A stretch of DNA of 64,000 bases, taken from positions 6,510,001-6,574,000 of the forward strand of contig OZ020254.1 in the NCBI GenBank assembly GCA_963971285.1, written 5' to 3'. The DNA is from Astropecten irregularis. Taxonomy: Eukaryota; Echinodermata; Asteroidea; Paxillosida; Astropectinidae. Shown here piece after piece: positions 49,301-55,485 of this stretch. The translations under genes were made by a program, and so were the position numbers. The notes beneath the pieces are model-generated. The model searched no databases, was not told the DNA's origin, and saw only the letters and a list, made by a program, of their open reading frames with translations. Numbering within the stretch: position 1 is the stretch's first letter; each line of letters starts with the position of its first letter.

Positions 49301-51828
49301 TTTGCATCTCTGGACGTTTTGGGAATGTGTTTTCTTTTCCTCCTAGGTTCTTTCATGCATTCGTTGCTGTATTCATTTATAATGTGATGTCATGTTGACT
49401 GTGTTTGCTATATATGCAGGTATTCCTATGATTGTTGTCGGCATCACAGCAGCGGCTGCAGCAAACATCGGTAACTACGGTGGGGAAGAAATGTAAGTGG
49501 TATTGAAATCGGTCTGCATAGTAAGCTTGTTCAATATGACCATATTTATTGATGTTACGATACTTGTTCCATTTAGAAAATTGCATCGGGCCCTGAAGAA
49601 AATATTGTCATATCAGGAACAGTGGCGTCGCCAAGGGGGGGCCAGGGGGGGCACGTGCCCCCCTGGAAAACCTTGTGCCCCCCCGCGTGCCCCCCATTTG
49701 AGATTTGGGTTGGTGAAAAAAAATATAATATATATTGTAGTGCCCCCCAAAAAATTGCTAGTGCCCCCTTGTGCTCCCCCTGTGCCCCCCCCCAGACTCA
49801 AAAGTCTGGTGACGCCACTGATCAGGAATATCTCAATATTTTGGTGCTGGCAAAAATGTTCAAGATATTCAAAGTCACCCATGAGTGGACTTGCAAAGCA
49901 TGACAGGCTTTCTGCAATGACAAAAGCAGATTTTCGTAAAAGAAAATGTCTACTGAGGTCGGCTGTGAGCCCTTGGTACAGAGCGTTACTTGACTTGCAC
50001 CACATACACGTTGTACTTGCTGCCTGTGGTCACTTAGTGGTTACTAGTGGTCATTTTCTAGTGGTCAAGTACAAAATGCTCTTTGGGCTGCGAACCCGGT
50101 CCTTTTATTGTCAAACTTGGGCAGTGGCATCTTTGGACTTAACGTCATACAGTTGTCCACAGAATATAGCCAGAGAATAGTATTTTGATTTTGTTTTGTT
50201 ATGTGTTGTTGTTTTTTTACAGCTGTTGGATGGACTTTGGCATCAGTCTGGCCGCTTGCTTTGGAGTGGCCGGTTTATTTGTGTTCGTCACTTGCATCCT
50301 GTTTATTGCCATCATGGTCCATCTGGGCTGTAATTCTCCCGAGGAGTCCAAGTTTACTCGGCCGGCCAGCCCAGACCCGGACCAGCTGACAAATATTGAA
50401 ACCGAGTCAGTCGTGACGCACCGGACAGGGTTGTCCAACGTGTCCAGCATCCTGGATGGAGAGTACACCTACCTGAGACAGCTCAAGGCATCTGTGGTCC
50501 TCCTGTTCGGCTTCCTGGGGACATGGACGCTGGCTGCGTTGGCTATCACTCAGAAGGACTTCCTTGGAGTGCTGTTCAGCTACCTGTACGGGGCAGCCAT
50601 TGCCCTCCTGGGATTGTTCATCTTCATGTATAACTGCATCATGCGCTGCGACGTGATGTACAACTGGAAGCGGACTTGCGGCTGCACCAAATCTCGGAAT
50701 GCATACGCCGTGCCGTTGCCAAACTCGCAGCCTGGCTCACAGGCAGGGTCCCAGGTCATACCCCCCGGGAACGGTCACGTCGTCCAGCGCTGCCAGTCCG
50801 CCAGCAGTGTGGATTCCAACATGACCAACAGGTCGGCTAACACCAACCAGTCCAACCACTCCTTGAAGTCAGGCTCCCGTAAGACCTCCAAGTGCAACTA
50901 CGTGCCGTCGCACACCAACACCGGCACTGATGCCTCCATCGATAGCAGCACACAGGATACCCGGCAGCACATGTATGAGAAGGTGAGGGGGAACGGATAC
51001 GCCCACAGGTACCATCACAAGGGTAGGAACAGACCCAAAGGGTACAAGCATTCCCGCTATTCCCAGATTACCAGGGATGCATCGGATGTGGGAGCCACTC
51101 CTGACATCAGCAGCTCCATGATGCAGCAACCTGCTGGCTATGCAGATAGCGTATCCAGTGGCTCTGTCATGGCGCGAGTGCCTCCAGTCATGGCAGGCTG
51201 CGCCAGTGAGCGCGAGGGGAGCTATGTTGGACTCCAGCCGCAAGCTGCCAGCGTGGGCAGCATGCAGAGCATGCCAGCCGGCGCAGTGTCCGCCCAGCAA
51301 CTTGCCAGACCCCAGTGGCTGGCAACAGCCCCAGGGGCATCGGCCTTGCACAACTCGCATCCCAGGAGCTTACCTGTCGTGGCCACTCACAGCAACAACA
51401 GCAGCGGCAGCATTGGCAAGTATCCCGCCGCTGACACCAGTTACCGTGTTGCCTCTGCTGCTCCCAATCACACCACCTTAGACCACCACGAGGGTGAGAT
51501 CTTGAAGCGTCGTACTTCCCGTGAGGAAAGCCGGAGGAACTCTGGCAAGAATAAGAGCACGAAGCCCAACAAACCAACAGAGGAGAGTTCCATCCGCAGA
51601 GAGGAAGTTCCCTTACTTGAAACAAAGCCCTCCCTGTCAGAACCTCCATCTTACGAAGAGGTGACTCAGAACAAAGTGGCAGACACTCAGGCCACCCTGC
51701 AACCTGCGCAGGAAAATGGTGTGACTGAGGAACCAGTTTTTGATGAAGTAGCAGTAAGAATGGACTCCCTGAGCCAAGCTGAACAAAGTGATCACGATGG
51801 CTCCGACAAGAGAGAAACCAGCGTATAG
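16311..51828 (+). CDS. ADGRA: Adhesion GPCR subfamily A (GPR124/GPR125-like), 18 exons, 5'-incomplete
   Basis: Eighteen exons with GT-AG junctions join into one open frame of 1365 codons plus TAG. Exons: 16311-16382, 16889-16960, 24898-24969, 28402-28473, 29753-29824, 30464-30627, 30942-31322, 35057-35259, 36095-36241, 42975-43069, 44247-44508, 46094-46277, 46749-46850, 47608-47711, 48147-48277, 48602-48888, 49420-49492, 50223-51828. Domain order is LRR x5, LRRCT, Ig, HormR, GAIN/GPS, 7TM, long tail ending ETSV. This order, the PPPPPRP-ILRFYFVG segment before TM4 and the terminal PDZ ligand are diagnostic of ADGRA. The first exon starts with the last base of a codon, so signal peptide and LRRNT exons lie upstream of the window. 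Vertebrate ADGRA2 is a Wnt7 co-receptor with RECK, and ADGRA3 acts in planar polarity. The role in this animal is inferred only as a plasma-membrane receptor. Confidence 0.95.
16500..16675 (+). repeat. Dispersed repeat with GTAACGTAAGTTAC end, copy 1
   Basis: It starts with two tandem GTAACGTAAGTTAC words and runs through tgcatgcatttt, ggagtctttt and tgatcaaggaa. It aligns in reverse with 31840-32003. It lies in the intron between LRR exons a and b. Confidence 0.6.
16889..16960 (+). CDS. ADGRA: ADGRA exon b: leucine-rich repeat 2, near-copy of exon a
   Basis: A 72-bp exon with acceptor cttcccag and donor gtaagt encodes DLSNNQILALHQNAFSGL.... The second half, from QNAFSGLSSLLQL onward, is protein-identical to exon a. 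It lies only 506 bp downstream, which fits a local exon duplication. Confidence 0.93.
16961..24897. other. 7.9-kb ADGRA intron
   Basis: No exon with LRR character was found between exons b and c. Contents are T-rich and C-rich tracts (17350-17375, 17515-17531), the element at 17805-18240, a G run (22777-22788), a CAAA microsatellite (23133-23154) and abundant ACATGTAC words. Confidence 0.6.
17805..18240. mobile_element. GGGCCCAATTTCATGGAATC element with hammerhead-like core
   Basis: Left end GGGCCCAATTTCATGGAATC matches right end GATTCCCTGAAATTGGGTCC in reverse. Near the left end, CTGATGAG (17838-17845) and GAAAC (17866-17870) flank a short stem region. The rest is non-coding with hairpin-prone AGCAAAA/TTTTGC words. 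Confidence 0.55.
24898..24969 (+). CDS. ADGRA: ADGRA exon c: leucine-rich repeat 3
   Basis: A 72-bp exon between atcacag and gtaagt encodes NLSSNQIKFIEPRSFDGL.... It keeps the family's exon phase. A 7.9-kb intron separates it from exon b. Confidence 0.93.
25324..25428. mobile_element. Foldback MITE, ATGGGAGACTTTGGAGAA ends, copy 1
   Basis: It begins ATGGGAGACTTTGGAGAA and ends TTCTCCAAAGTGTCCGAT. The core is GCGCATGCGCATGCACGC, a purine-pyrimidine alternating stretch. It is related to 34165-34308. Confidence 0.75.
27823..28078. mobile_element. Foldback MITE, GGGGCCAGTTTCATAGAGC ends
   Basis: It begins GGGGCCAGTTTCATAGAGCTG and ends CAGCTCTATGAAATGGGCCCC. The interior has aaaacaggataaacaaccac and tttgttt..gctgaggctgatgaacat, shared with 31527-31766 and 47756-48036. 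Confidence 0.75.
28402..28473 (+). CDS. ADGRA: ADGRA exon d: leucine-rich repeat 4
   Basis: A 72-bp exon between ttcttctgcag and gtaagt encodes DLSSNHLGSVNNSMFVGL.... It is one LRR with the usual L and N spacing. Confidence 0.93.
28613..28877. mobile_element. Foldback MITE rich in ACGCGTGCG words
   Basis: The arms share TATAGAG...GTGCA, the run GCCATTTTGGACGGCA in opposite orientations, and tatagag/ctctata ends. The middle has alternating GCGCACGCGTGCGTGCGTAC. Confidence 0.65.
29753..29824 (+). CDS. ADGRA: ADGRA exon e: leucine-rich repeat 5
   Basis: A 72-bp exon between ttctctttgcag and gtaagt encodes SIPHNQIFTIPPASFDRL.... It is the last repeat before the cysteine cap. The 'PHN' replacing 'SxN' at the start is typical of terminal repeats. 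Confidence 0.92.
30060..30200. repeat. Inverted SINE tail fragments
   Basis: ccacaagggaaactgactg is the antisense of the SINE 3' tail. It is followed by sense aaatcccgctccagtctatt and the tail word ggttcacttttcaataac. This repeats the inverted layout seen at 4517-4620. Confidence 0.5.
30464..30627 (+). CDS. ADGRA: ADGRA exon f: LRR C-terminal cap (LRRCT)
   Basis: A 164-bp exon reads DFASEFLVCDCQLTWIVRWM..., then ICAYP and a final LHCG. The CDC...W pair and the two later cysteines give the four-Cys LRRCT cap. Its donor is gtaatt, and the frame passes into the Ig exon through a split GAG codon. Confidence 0.93.
30770..30870 (+). repeat. Dispersed repeat with decayed hammerhead-like core
   Basis: TGAAAGATCCTGCTAGGATCAAAACGT is a stem (GATCC/GGATC) between TGA and AAAAC words, followed by ctggccctcctaactcc. 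Similar text occurs at 95-165 and 46448-46505. It lies just before the Ig exon. Confidence 0.45.
30942..31322 (+). CDS. ADGRA: ADGRA exon g: immunoglobulin domain and start of HormR
   Basis: A 381-bp exon begins EWPLELPMFELEP. It contains an Ig-like fold with the cysteine pair in IPIECRA and DIECRV, and the core Trp in IMWFKSG. It ends in KYCPTEVTEDNRG, the first cysteine and conserved lead-in of the hormone-receptor domain. Its base composition is clearly richer in G+C than the surrounding introns, as expected for coding sequence. Confidence 0.95.
31527..31766. mobile_element. Foldback MITE, GGGGCCAATTTCATAAAGCTGC ends
   Basis: 240 bp start GGGGCCAATTTCATAAAGC and end GCTCTATGAAATTGGCCC. 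Inner GCTTAGCACAAAAAT and TTTTTGTGCTAAGCA words form the arms. It is close to 47756-48036 in both sequence and layout. Confidence 0.8.
31840..32003 (-). repeat. Dispersed repeat with GTAACGTAAGTTAC end, copy 2
   Basis: Reverse-orientation relative of 16500-16675. Shared words are gtaacgtaagttacat, cttgatcaatattc and atgcatgcaaata. No coding frame. Confidence 0.6.
33006..33360. mobile_element. Foldback element, ~130-bp arms
   Basis: The left arm from AAGCCATTTGTGAGAT to GGGGCAAGCTTTTGC (33137) is mirrored by GCAAAAGCTTGCCCC (33232) to CAAATGGCTT. Nearly all of both arms pair, leaving a spacer of about 95 bp. Confidence 0.85.
33470..33780 (+). repeat. Minisatellite, about 46-bp unit, seven copies
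   Basis: The anchor CATATGTTCAG recurs at 33480, 33526, 33572, 33619, 33668, 33714 and 33769. Units alternate between an 'agaacccacat' and an 'agaagtcgcat' version, giving a ~93-bp dimer. The 152-residue open frame across it is a by-product of the repeat. Confidence 0.88.
34165..34308. mobile_element. Foldback MITE, ATGGGAGACTTTGGAGAA ends, copy 2
   Basis: It begins ATGGGAGACTTTGGAGAA and ends TTCTCCAAAGTCTCCCAT. The core is GCGCATGCGCACGCACGCGC. It is better preserved than copy 1 at 25324-25428. Confidence 0.85.
34529..34620 (+). repeat. tRNA-derived SINE, 5'-truncated
   Basis: B-box text GGTTCAAATCCCACTCC is followed by the family tail tttctttgttcactttt. The A-box half is degenerate. Confidence 0.6.
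34632..34761. mobile_element. Foldback MITE, AAAGTTGACCATTGATATATGG ends
   Basis: The left arm AAAGTTGACCATTGATATAT and right arm ATATATCAATTGTCAACTTT pair. Inner TGTGACATCACACTTTAGC and its mirror also pair. A fragment with the same inner word (TGTGACATCACACTTTGC) lies at 4370. Confidence 0.8.
35057..35259 (+). CDS. ADGRA: ADGRA exon h: hormone-receptor (HormR) domain
   Basis: A 203-bp exon reads GTFSWPRTIASI, then IVCPHG, RKCNLRGVWE and SQCEYANEL. The W-P-R-T motif and the Cys, G-x-W and Cys spacing are those of the HormR domain next to GAIN in ADGRA proteins. The acceptor is ctccag and the donor gtaggt. The start codon is split with the previous exon (G/GT). Confidence 0.95.
35321..35453. 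mobile_element. Foldback MITE, GGGGCCGATTTCACTAA ends
   Basis: It begins GGGGCCGATTTCACTAACC and ends TTTGTGAAATCGGGCCC. Inner GCGATCATCGCTAAA and TTTGGCGATGATCG pair. It starts about 60 bp after the HormR exon donor. A diverged second unit of similar design (GTTGATTTCACAAAG) follows to about 35598. Confidence 0.75.
36095..36241 (+). CDS. ADGRA: ADGRA exon i: start of the GAIN region
   Basis: A 147-bp exon, in phase 0 at both ends, encodes MGYGNVTIALPVAMEIKS..., followed by a helical FIARTLDKFSRL segment. The internal Met is not a start, because the frame is open from the HormR exon. The donor is gtgggt. Confidence 0.9.
36300..36440 (+). repeat. tRNA-derived SINE, near-complete head
   Basis: The head reads TAGCTCAGTTGGAAGAGC (A box) and GGTTCGAATTC (B box), then gctccagtc and the tail tttctttggtgacttttcaa...gtcagtttccctt. 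It is too degraded for a cloverleaf with a paired acceptor stem, and the tail marks it as a SINE. Confidence 0.78.
38354..38597. mobile_element. MITE with AGGCCTTTTCCCACT ends
   Basis: TATAAGGCCTTTTCCCACT and AGTGGGAAAAGGCCTATA are inverted ends. The interior repeats GAGCCACCCC and the mirror words CCCGGGGTGA. 244 bp, non-coding. Confidence 0.78.
39028..39376. mobile_element. TTAA-flanked MITE, AGGTAGTATCATACTTTGG ends
   Basis: TTAA (39024-39027) is followed by AGGTAGTATCATACTTTGG. CCAAAGTATGATACTACCT is followed by TTAA (39377-39380). TTAA duplication fits piggyBac-type mobilisation. A second, decayed copy is at 54243-54452. Confidence 0.8.
42790..42935 (+). repeat. tRNA-derived SINE
   Basis: It has GGCTCAGTTGGTAGAG (A box), GGTTCGAATCCCGCTCC (B box) and the family tail tttctttgttcacttttgaa...gtcagtttccctta. 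It ends about 40 bp before the splice acceptor of exon j. Confidence 0.8.
42975..43069 (+). CDS. ADGRA: ADGRA exon j: GAIN helical segment
   Basis: A 95-bp exon encodes LGRVMIDVASNLMEVNQEIL..., an amphipathic helix typical of GAIN subdomain A. The acceptor is gtatgcag and the donor gtaagt. It follows a 6.7-kb intron rich in inverted-repeat elements. Confidence 0.9.
43168..43212 (+). repeat. T-run followed by G-run
   Basis: T10 is followed by G-rich text with a G9 run. A possible quadruplex-forming low-complexity tract in an intron. Confidence 0.6.
43715..43847. mobile_element. Foldback MITE, GGCCGTGTCCCAATTC ends
   Basis: GGCCGTGTCCCAATTCTCTGG pairs exactly with CCAGAGAATTGGGACACGGCC. Inner GCTGCGACC and GCAGCCGCAGCC also mirror. 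133 bp, non-coding. Confidence 0.88.
44247..44508 (+). CDS. ADGRA: ADGRA exon k: GAIN domain, middle part
   Basis: A 262-bp exon encodes IVKSLERLAEEVLSDRGQVF, then STNIAMEVFNF, a Thr-rich run (TVTTTTMTS) and VRCVMGDTNTTSTRLMQYKA. The helix followed by beta-strand material matches the transition inside GAIN. The Thr-rich stretch could be O-glycosylated. Confidence 0.92.
44509..46093. other. ADGRA intron between exons k and l
   Basis: Only simple A- and G-rich tracts are visible. No exon, RNA or transposon end is recognised. Confidence 0.55.
44750..44792 (+). repeat. C-run followed by A-run
   Basis: About 15 C then 14 A, then ATGGG and another A run. Simple low-complexity sequence in an intron. 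Confidence 0.6.
46094..46277 (+). CDS. ADGRA: ADGRA exon l: GAIN beta-sandwich
   Basis: A 184-bp exon encodes VMEASIQLPRTIV, then KLQFFVYKNSRLFP, then QVTSQVISSKI. The F-x-x-Y-K-N-x-x-L-F-P strand pattern is the standard GAIN core found in adhesion GPCRs just before the GPS. The acceptor is ctgtag and the donor gtgagt. Confidence 0.94.
46749..46850 (+). CDS. ADGRA: ADGRA exon m: GAIN to GPS, YWDF segment
   Basis: A 102-bp exon encodes GFSVNNISNPVILNFRRPPG and ends PGYWDFQT. Y-W-D-F is the conserved lead-in of the GPS motif. The last codon is completed by the next exon. The usual first GPS cysteine (CxxWDF) is not visible here, where the sequence reads PGYWDF. Confidence 0.93.
47518..47617 (+). 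repeat. ADGRA: 50-bp tandem duplication spanning a splice acceptor
   Basis: Two copies, in register and differing by one base (gtattcttat/gtatttttat), run from tattttgattggttgattat through ACCATAG to TCTCTACGGG. They therefore duplicate the polypyrimidine-side intron end, the AG and the first ten exon bases. Only the downstream AG (47606-47607) gives an open exon. Confidence 0.9.
47608..47711 (+). CDS. ADGRA: ADGRA exon n: GPS (autoproteolysis site)
   Basis: A 104-bp exon uses acceptor ACCATAG at 47601-47607. It encodes FSTGAWRTHGCSIVKQ..., then CNHLTNFALLM. Gly-x-Trp, the GC and the CNHLT are GPS hallmarks, and His-Leu-Thr is the canonical cleavage tripeptide. The acceptor and exon start lie in the second copy of a 50-bp tandem duplication. 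Splicing to the first copy would meet a stop after a few codons. Confidence 0.92.
47756..48036. mobile_element. Foldback MITE, GGGCCCATTTCATGAAGC ends
   Basis: It begins GGGCCCATTTCATGAAGCTG and ends CAGCTCTATGAAATTGGCC. Inner TTAGCACAAAAT and TTTTGTGCTAAG words pair. It occupies most of the intron between the GPS and TM1 exons. Confidence 0.8.
48147..48277 (+). CDS. ADGRA: ADGRA exon o: stalk and TM1
   Basis: A 131-bp exon with acceptor catcaatcag begins DVSPREVSISFQGIDLLHP and continues into TM1 (AIYVGSLIFVVFVFLTMV, then SYICF). The open frame continues upstream into intron sequence. The acceptor was chosen because it joins ...FALLM to D-x-x, as in vertebrate ADGRA3. The donor is gtaacg, a weaker site than its neighbours. 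Confidence 0.92.
48602..48888 (+). CDS. ADGRA: ADGRA exon p: TM2, TM3 and start of TM4
   Basis: A 287-bp exon encodes SLMNMCFGFLNLVMFFAGGI (TM2), the extracellular PPILCRIMG with the TM3 cysteine, and HYFSICCLLWIGIGVRNLY (TM3). An intracellular loop with PPPPPRPILRFYFVG follows. That proline run before TM4 is a distinctive ADGRA feature. Confidence 0.96.
49420..49492 (+). CDS. ADGRA: ADGRA exon q: TM4
   Basis: A 73-bp exon with acceptor tatatgcag encodes GIPMIVVGITAAAANIGNY..., the rest of TM4 and the start of extracellular loop 2. The final AT joins the C of the next exon to give Ile. Confidence 0.93.
49620..49820. mobile_element. hAT-like MITE with perfect 8-bp target duplication
   Basis: CAGTGGCGTC and GACGCCACTG are the inverted ends. 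ATCAGGAA flanks both sides (49612-49619 and 49821-49828). The interior is C/G-rich (gtgccccccc words) with an AT centre. It lies in the intron between the TM4 and TM5 exons. Confidence 0.9.
50223..51828 (+). CDS. ADGRA: ADGRA exon r: TM5-TM7 and cytoplasmic tail, stop codon
   Basis: Acceptor tttttttacag is followed by CWMDFGISLAACFGV..., with the loop-2 Cys and TM5. TM6 is SVVLLFGFLGTWTLAALAI and TM7 is FSYLYGAAIALLGLFIFMY. After TM7 comes CDVMYNWKRTCGC and about 380 residues of low-complexity tail rich in Ser, Asn, Gln and Pro. The tail has basic phosphosite-like motifs (KRRTS, RRNS), a PPSY motif and the terminal ETSV PDZ ligand before TAG. One large last exon for TM5 to the tail is normal for this family. 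Confidence 0.97.
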
Positions 51829-52663
51829 CAGAGGGACAAATCAAAGCCAAAACTAACCATTGAAAACATTTGATGTTTAATTAGTACTACATGGATATAT
51901 ATCGTAGCATTTGTGAATATTGTACATAAACGTAACTACTGTAAAACTCTTAATGTGGACACACCTTGGACTGGTCAATGTTTAAGTTTATTGAATGTCT
52001 ATTAATTAGTTTATCTACTCCATCTTTGAAGCTGTCTGTATTTCTACCAAACGGTTCCAAATCACAACAAGTTTCCGGACATCAACAATTACAACTTGTT
52101 GCTAAAAATAGAAGAAAAAAATGTTTACCATTGGTTCTCTGGGAATCTTGGCAAGTTTTTTTTTTTTTTTTCAGGAATCAATTACTAATTATCGATAATT
52201 TATAAGGAAAACGACATTGCGTGACATCGATTCACCTTGTTCAATATTTCCAGCTAATCCGTCAGGGAAAGAAAAGCCACAGATTCCGAGATGCCTGATC
52301 CTTGTTGTTACAATACTCTGAAAAAGATAAACCTCTTGTTTCATTGTTAGCGTAATTTGCCCTTTTTTCTGAAATTCAATATTTATCATTGTCTTTATTG
52401 ATTTTTGACTAGGTATTTTTTATATACGAATGCGAATTGTATTCATAATTCTTTTTTATTTTTTTGTCTTTTCAGGTCGAAGGTTTGTCGTTATATTTAT
52501 TTGAAACGAATATACCTTGAGTACTTCAAACACTTTTAGAAACCAAATCTGTTCACTGTAATTTTTGATATTTAACTATAAAAACGTTTAACAACCGACC
52601 AGTTGTACATGTACATAAAGCATTGCTTTTATTGGACATTGTATATAGCCTTTTTGAAATAAA
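51829..52663 (+). promoter_or_regulatory. ADGRA: ADGRA 3' UTR with candidate polyadenylation signal
   Basis: AT-rich sequence after the stop has no usable frame. The first good AATAAA is at 52658-52663, about 830 bp after the stop, followed by T-rich sequence. More AATAAA-like hexamers occur further on (around 54910 and 56767), so longer 3' UTRs are possible. Confidence 0.55.
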
Positions 52664-53532
52664 TGTAAGTTTTTTAAACTAGTACAGGTTTATGTCTTTG
52701 AATTATATGTGTAAAATGCAAGTATTACAGATAAGATTTTGATAGTATAGAGCAGATATATGTGTACTTGGCTTTTTTTCGTTTAATCCGATAAAGGAAT
52801 GTACTTTTCCTGCAGAAATCATGGCTTAAGAATTGTCAAGCTTGTCAGTGGAGGTTCCCTATGAAATTAGGTAATGCCAAAGCAGTGCAGGGACTTATAA
52901 AATGTACTTAAACCTTGAAGTAACTCATTCACATCTCAGAACTTTCCCTAAAGACTTTCTCTTAAAAACATATAAGAGCGTGCTTTTTAACAAGATTTAT
53001 TTTTTATACTACTTAATATAAAAAGGATGAAGTCGATTTTCATCAGAGCTAATTTCTGGTTTAACTGGGAATAGTCCCATATTCAAGGTATTTTTCCTTT
53101 AAATTTTGAAGGGAGCAAGCAAGCTTGTCTGTGCCATGGTAAATTTACATAGGGGGTGGGGGACTTGATGACTCAAGTTGGTCCAAAGAATTTGTCAAAG
53201 GGGTATTTTAGAGTGCTGTAATGATTGAATGGCTCAACAAGGTTCCTAGTCTCGTCTCCAGACTTAGGTGGTTTGGACATTTGAACGTCCGATGCTAGAC
53301 AGCGCCATCTATTGCTAATGAATTGAAAGTCTCTAGAGCATTGCAAATGAGACATTCAGTTCAGTTGATTCTCATAATTATTTATAAATATGAAAACCAT
53401 TGTTCCTTAGAAGACTGTTAAGTATGTCCATGATATAGGAAGGGCGCCCTCTTTTGGTTATGCACATGGCAATTGAGACTACATGGAGTCTAGTAATTGC
53501 ACTCCGCACTTGTGCTAAAAATAGCACATCGG

Positions 53533-53637
53533 ATCTCAGACAAACATTGCAACCATGCATTAACGTGTGTTGCGTGTGCTTGTGTGTATGCATGGTGTAC
53601 ACTATGTGTGTGAGTCAATGTTTGTCTGACATCCGGG
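53533..53637. repeat. Short inverted repeat, TCAGACAAACATTG arms
   Basis: CGGATCTCAGACAAACATTG pairs with CAATGTTTGTCTGACATCCG, with a GT-rich spacer. It could be a small MITE. No target duplication is clear. Confidence 0.45.
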
Positions 53638-54242
53638 GATTTTTGTACATGCGCGCGTTGGCCAAATGACTCGTGTGACGTCATTTAGTGCAGATCGCTA
53701 TTGCACTGTAAGGTTGAATCGTACTATTAATTGTGGAATTGCCAAACACAGTTGTATTTAAGTACAGTACGCATATTGGTTATACAGTACATATATTGTG
53801 GTCGTCTTTCAGGCTCTTGTTTTCTCATTGTCTTTTGAATAATGTTTTTTTGTTTTTTAGTGGTCCCATATGCTTCCTGTATTCAGCGATTAGAAATGTC
53901 AAGCTTATATCAGTATTCTCCTGTTGTATTGTTGTATTCATCAGACTCTTGCTATAGTTACAGTGTAAGATGAAGTTGTTGGGCAGAGACCCTATGGTTT
54001 GTTTGGTATTGTCTGGTATATAATATTATATACATATTTCTGTCAGGATTCAATTGATTGTGTGCAGAGATCCTGCAGTTCATACATATTCATGTGTACA
54101 TGTATACACATTGTCTCTATGTGTTTCGATGCCAAGATTCAAAGCACTATGTACTTTGTATTGGATGTACTGATCATCTACATAATACCCTATTGTGTGT
54201 AACTTTCTGGTTATGGGTCTGCATGACTGTGTAAGTTTAAAT

Positions 54243-54452
54243 GTAGTATCATACTTTAGCAGCATCTTTTAAAGATCAAAAGTAAAAGAGAAAAGACTTA
54301 AGAAACACTGTGGCCGTTTGTCACTGTTTTCTCAAAAAGTGGGTACCGTGGGACTGAAATATTCACAGATGACTTTTACTGTATCTTCCTTGATATTGTT
54401 GCCCATGAATCTGCATTTCTTTGACAAAAACCAAAGTATGATATTACCTTGA
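54243..54452. mobile_element. Decayed copy of the 39028-39376 MITE
   Basis: TGTAGTATCATACTTTAGC on the left and AAACCAAAGTATGATATTAC on the right match the ends of the intact copy. Inner gatcaaaagtaaaagag and gggtaccgtgggactgaaat match its antisense interior. The flanking TTAA is only partly kept. Confidence 0.7.
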
Positions 54453-55364
54453 ACCCTGAAGCCTTTGGTCAACCAATAGGAGGGTTGCCGACTAAATTGA
54501 AAGCAAGAATGAAAGTAGCCAATTTGAACCCCCACTGGTCACTTTTCCTTGCTTCACTCAGACTCAAGTTTGCACTGAAACTTTGGCAACCAGCGCAATA
54601 TGGACTGTTCTAGCTTTGCTCTGAAGCCCCGCCCTCATGTGTGTTTTATATACAGCCTGTGACTGAGTTAAACAAGGCTTTCATGGTCACCTGAAAAGGC
54701 GTCCAGCAACTGGTCAATGTGCACAGTTTGATTGACAGGCCGGAAGGGAAGGGTCCATTTTCATCGCATTACAGAATACTGCCTCCATTTCTCACAGTGA
54801 TATATGCCAGTATGCAGATTTAACATCTTAAGAATTCATGTGAAATTAGTGATCTATATTGTAAAGAAATATTATAGATATAAAGATGTATCTAAAAAAT
54901 GAAATCATTTTAATAAATAACACATGCACTAAAAATTACATAAATGACTTAAAATTACTTAAAACACGTCTTGCACATTAGTAATTACATGTATTATACA
55001 TGTATGATCAAGTACTTTGTAATCTTATTGGATTTTATCCGCGTATCAAGAAAATCATGCTACCAATTTTCCGATAGTACTACTGATGTCACAAATACGT
55101 AACATGACATAAAAGTTGCATTTGATTCAGAAATGTTTACATCCTCATTCAAATCCCCTGGCAGTGGTAACCGGTACTTTATTTCAGTTTGAGGAATCTA
55201 TTGCCAGAATTTCGATGGTTGTTATGGCAAAGAATTCCTTCTGTTGTACTGCTCCATTTTCCAAATATAGTGTGTAGCATTTTTTTCACTCACACTTATT
55301 TTGGTCAAAATTTCTTGTCACAAAGCAGCACACTGTACTGTAGTTAAATACTCCTGGTAGGGGT

Positions 55365-55485
55365 CACTCTCCTGAGGACTAACAGAGCATACTAATCGGA
55401 CCGTTGAGATAATACCAACGGTTCTTCTCAGAACCACGCACTCTCACAGAAGAGATTACATGGTGTCACCGCAAACCTACCTTCT
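55365..55485 (+). repeat. Repeat with CTGAGGA...GTTGAGAT core, copy 1
   Basis: ctctCCTGAGGACtaacagagc...accgTTGAGAt is followed by the hairpin GGTTCTTCTCAGAACCA and caccgcaaacctaccttc. It matches 60380-60500 in order and spacing, but the left arm is missing. Confidence 0.6.

Noticed and set aside
50869..51850. Long antisense frames (163 and 220 codons) over the ADGRA tail
   Set aside because: They are shadows of the GC-richer coding exon, and the + strand frame is clearly the real one.
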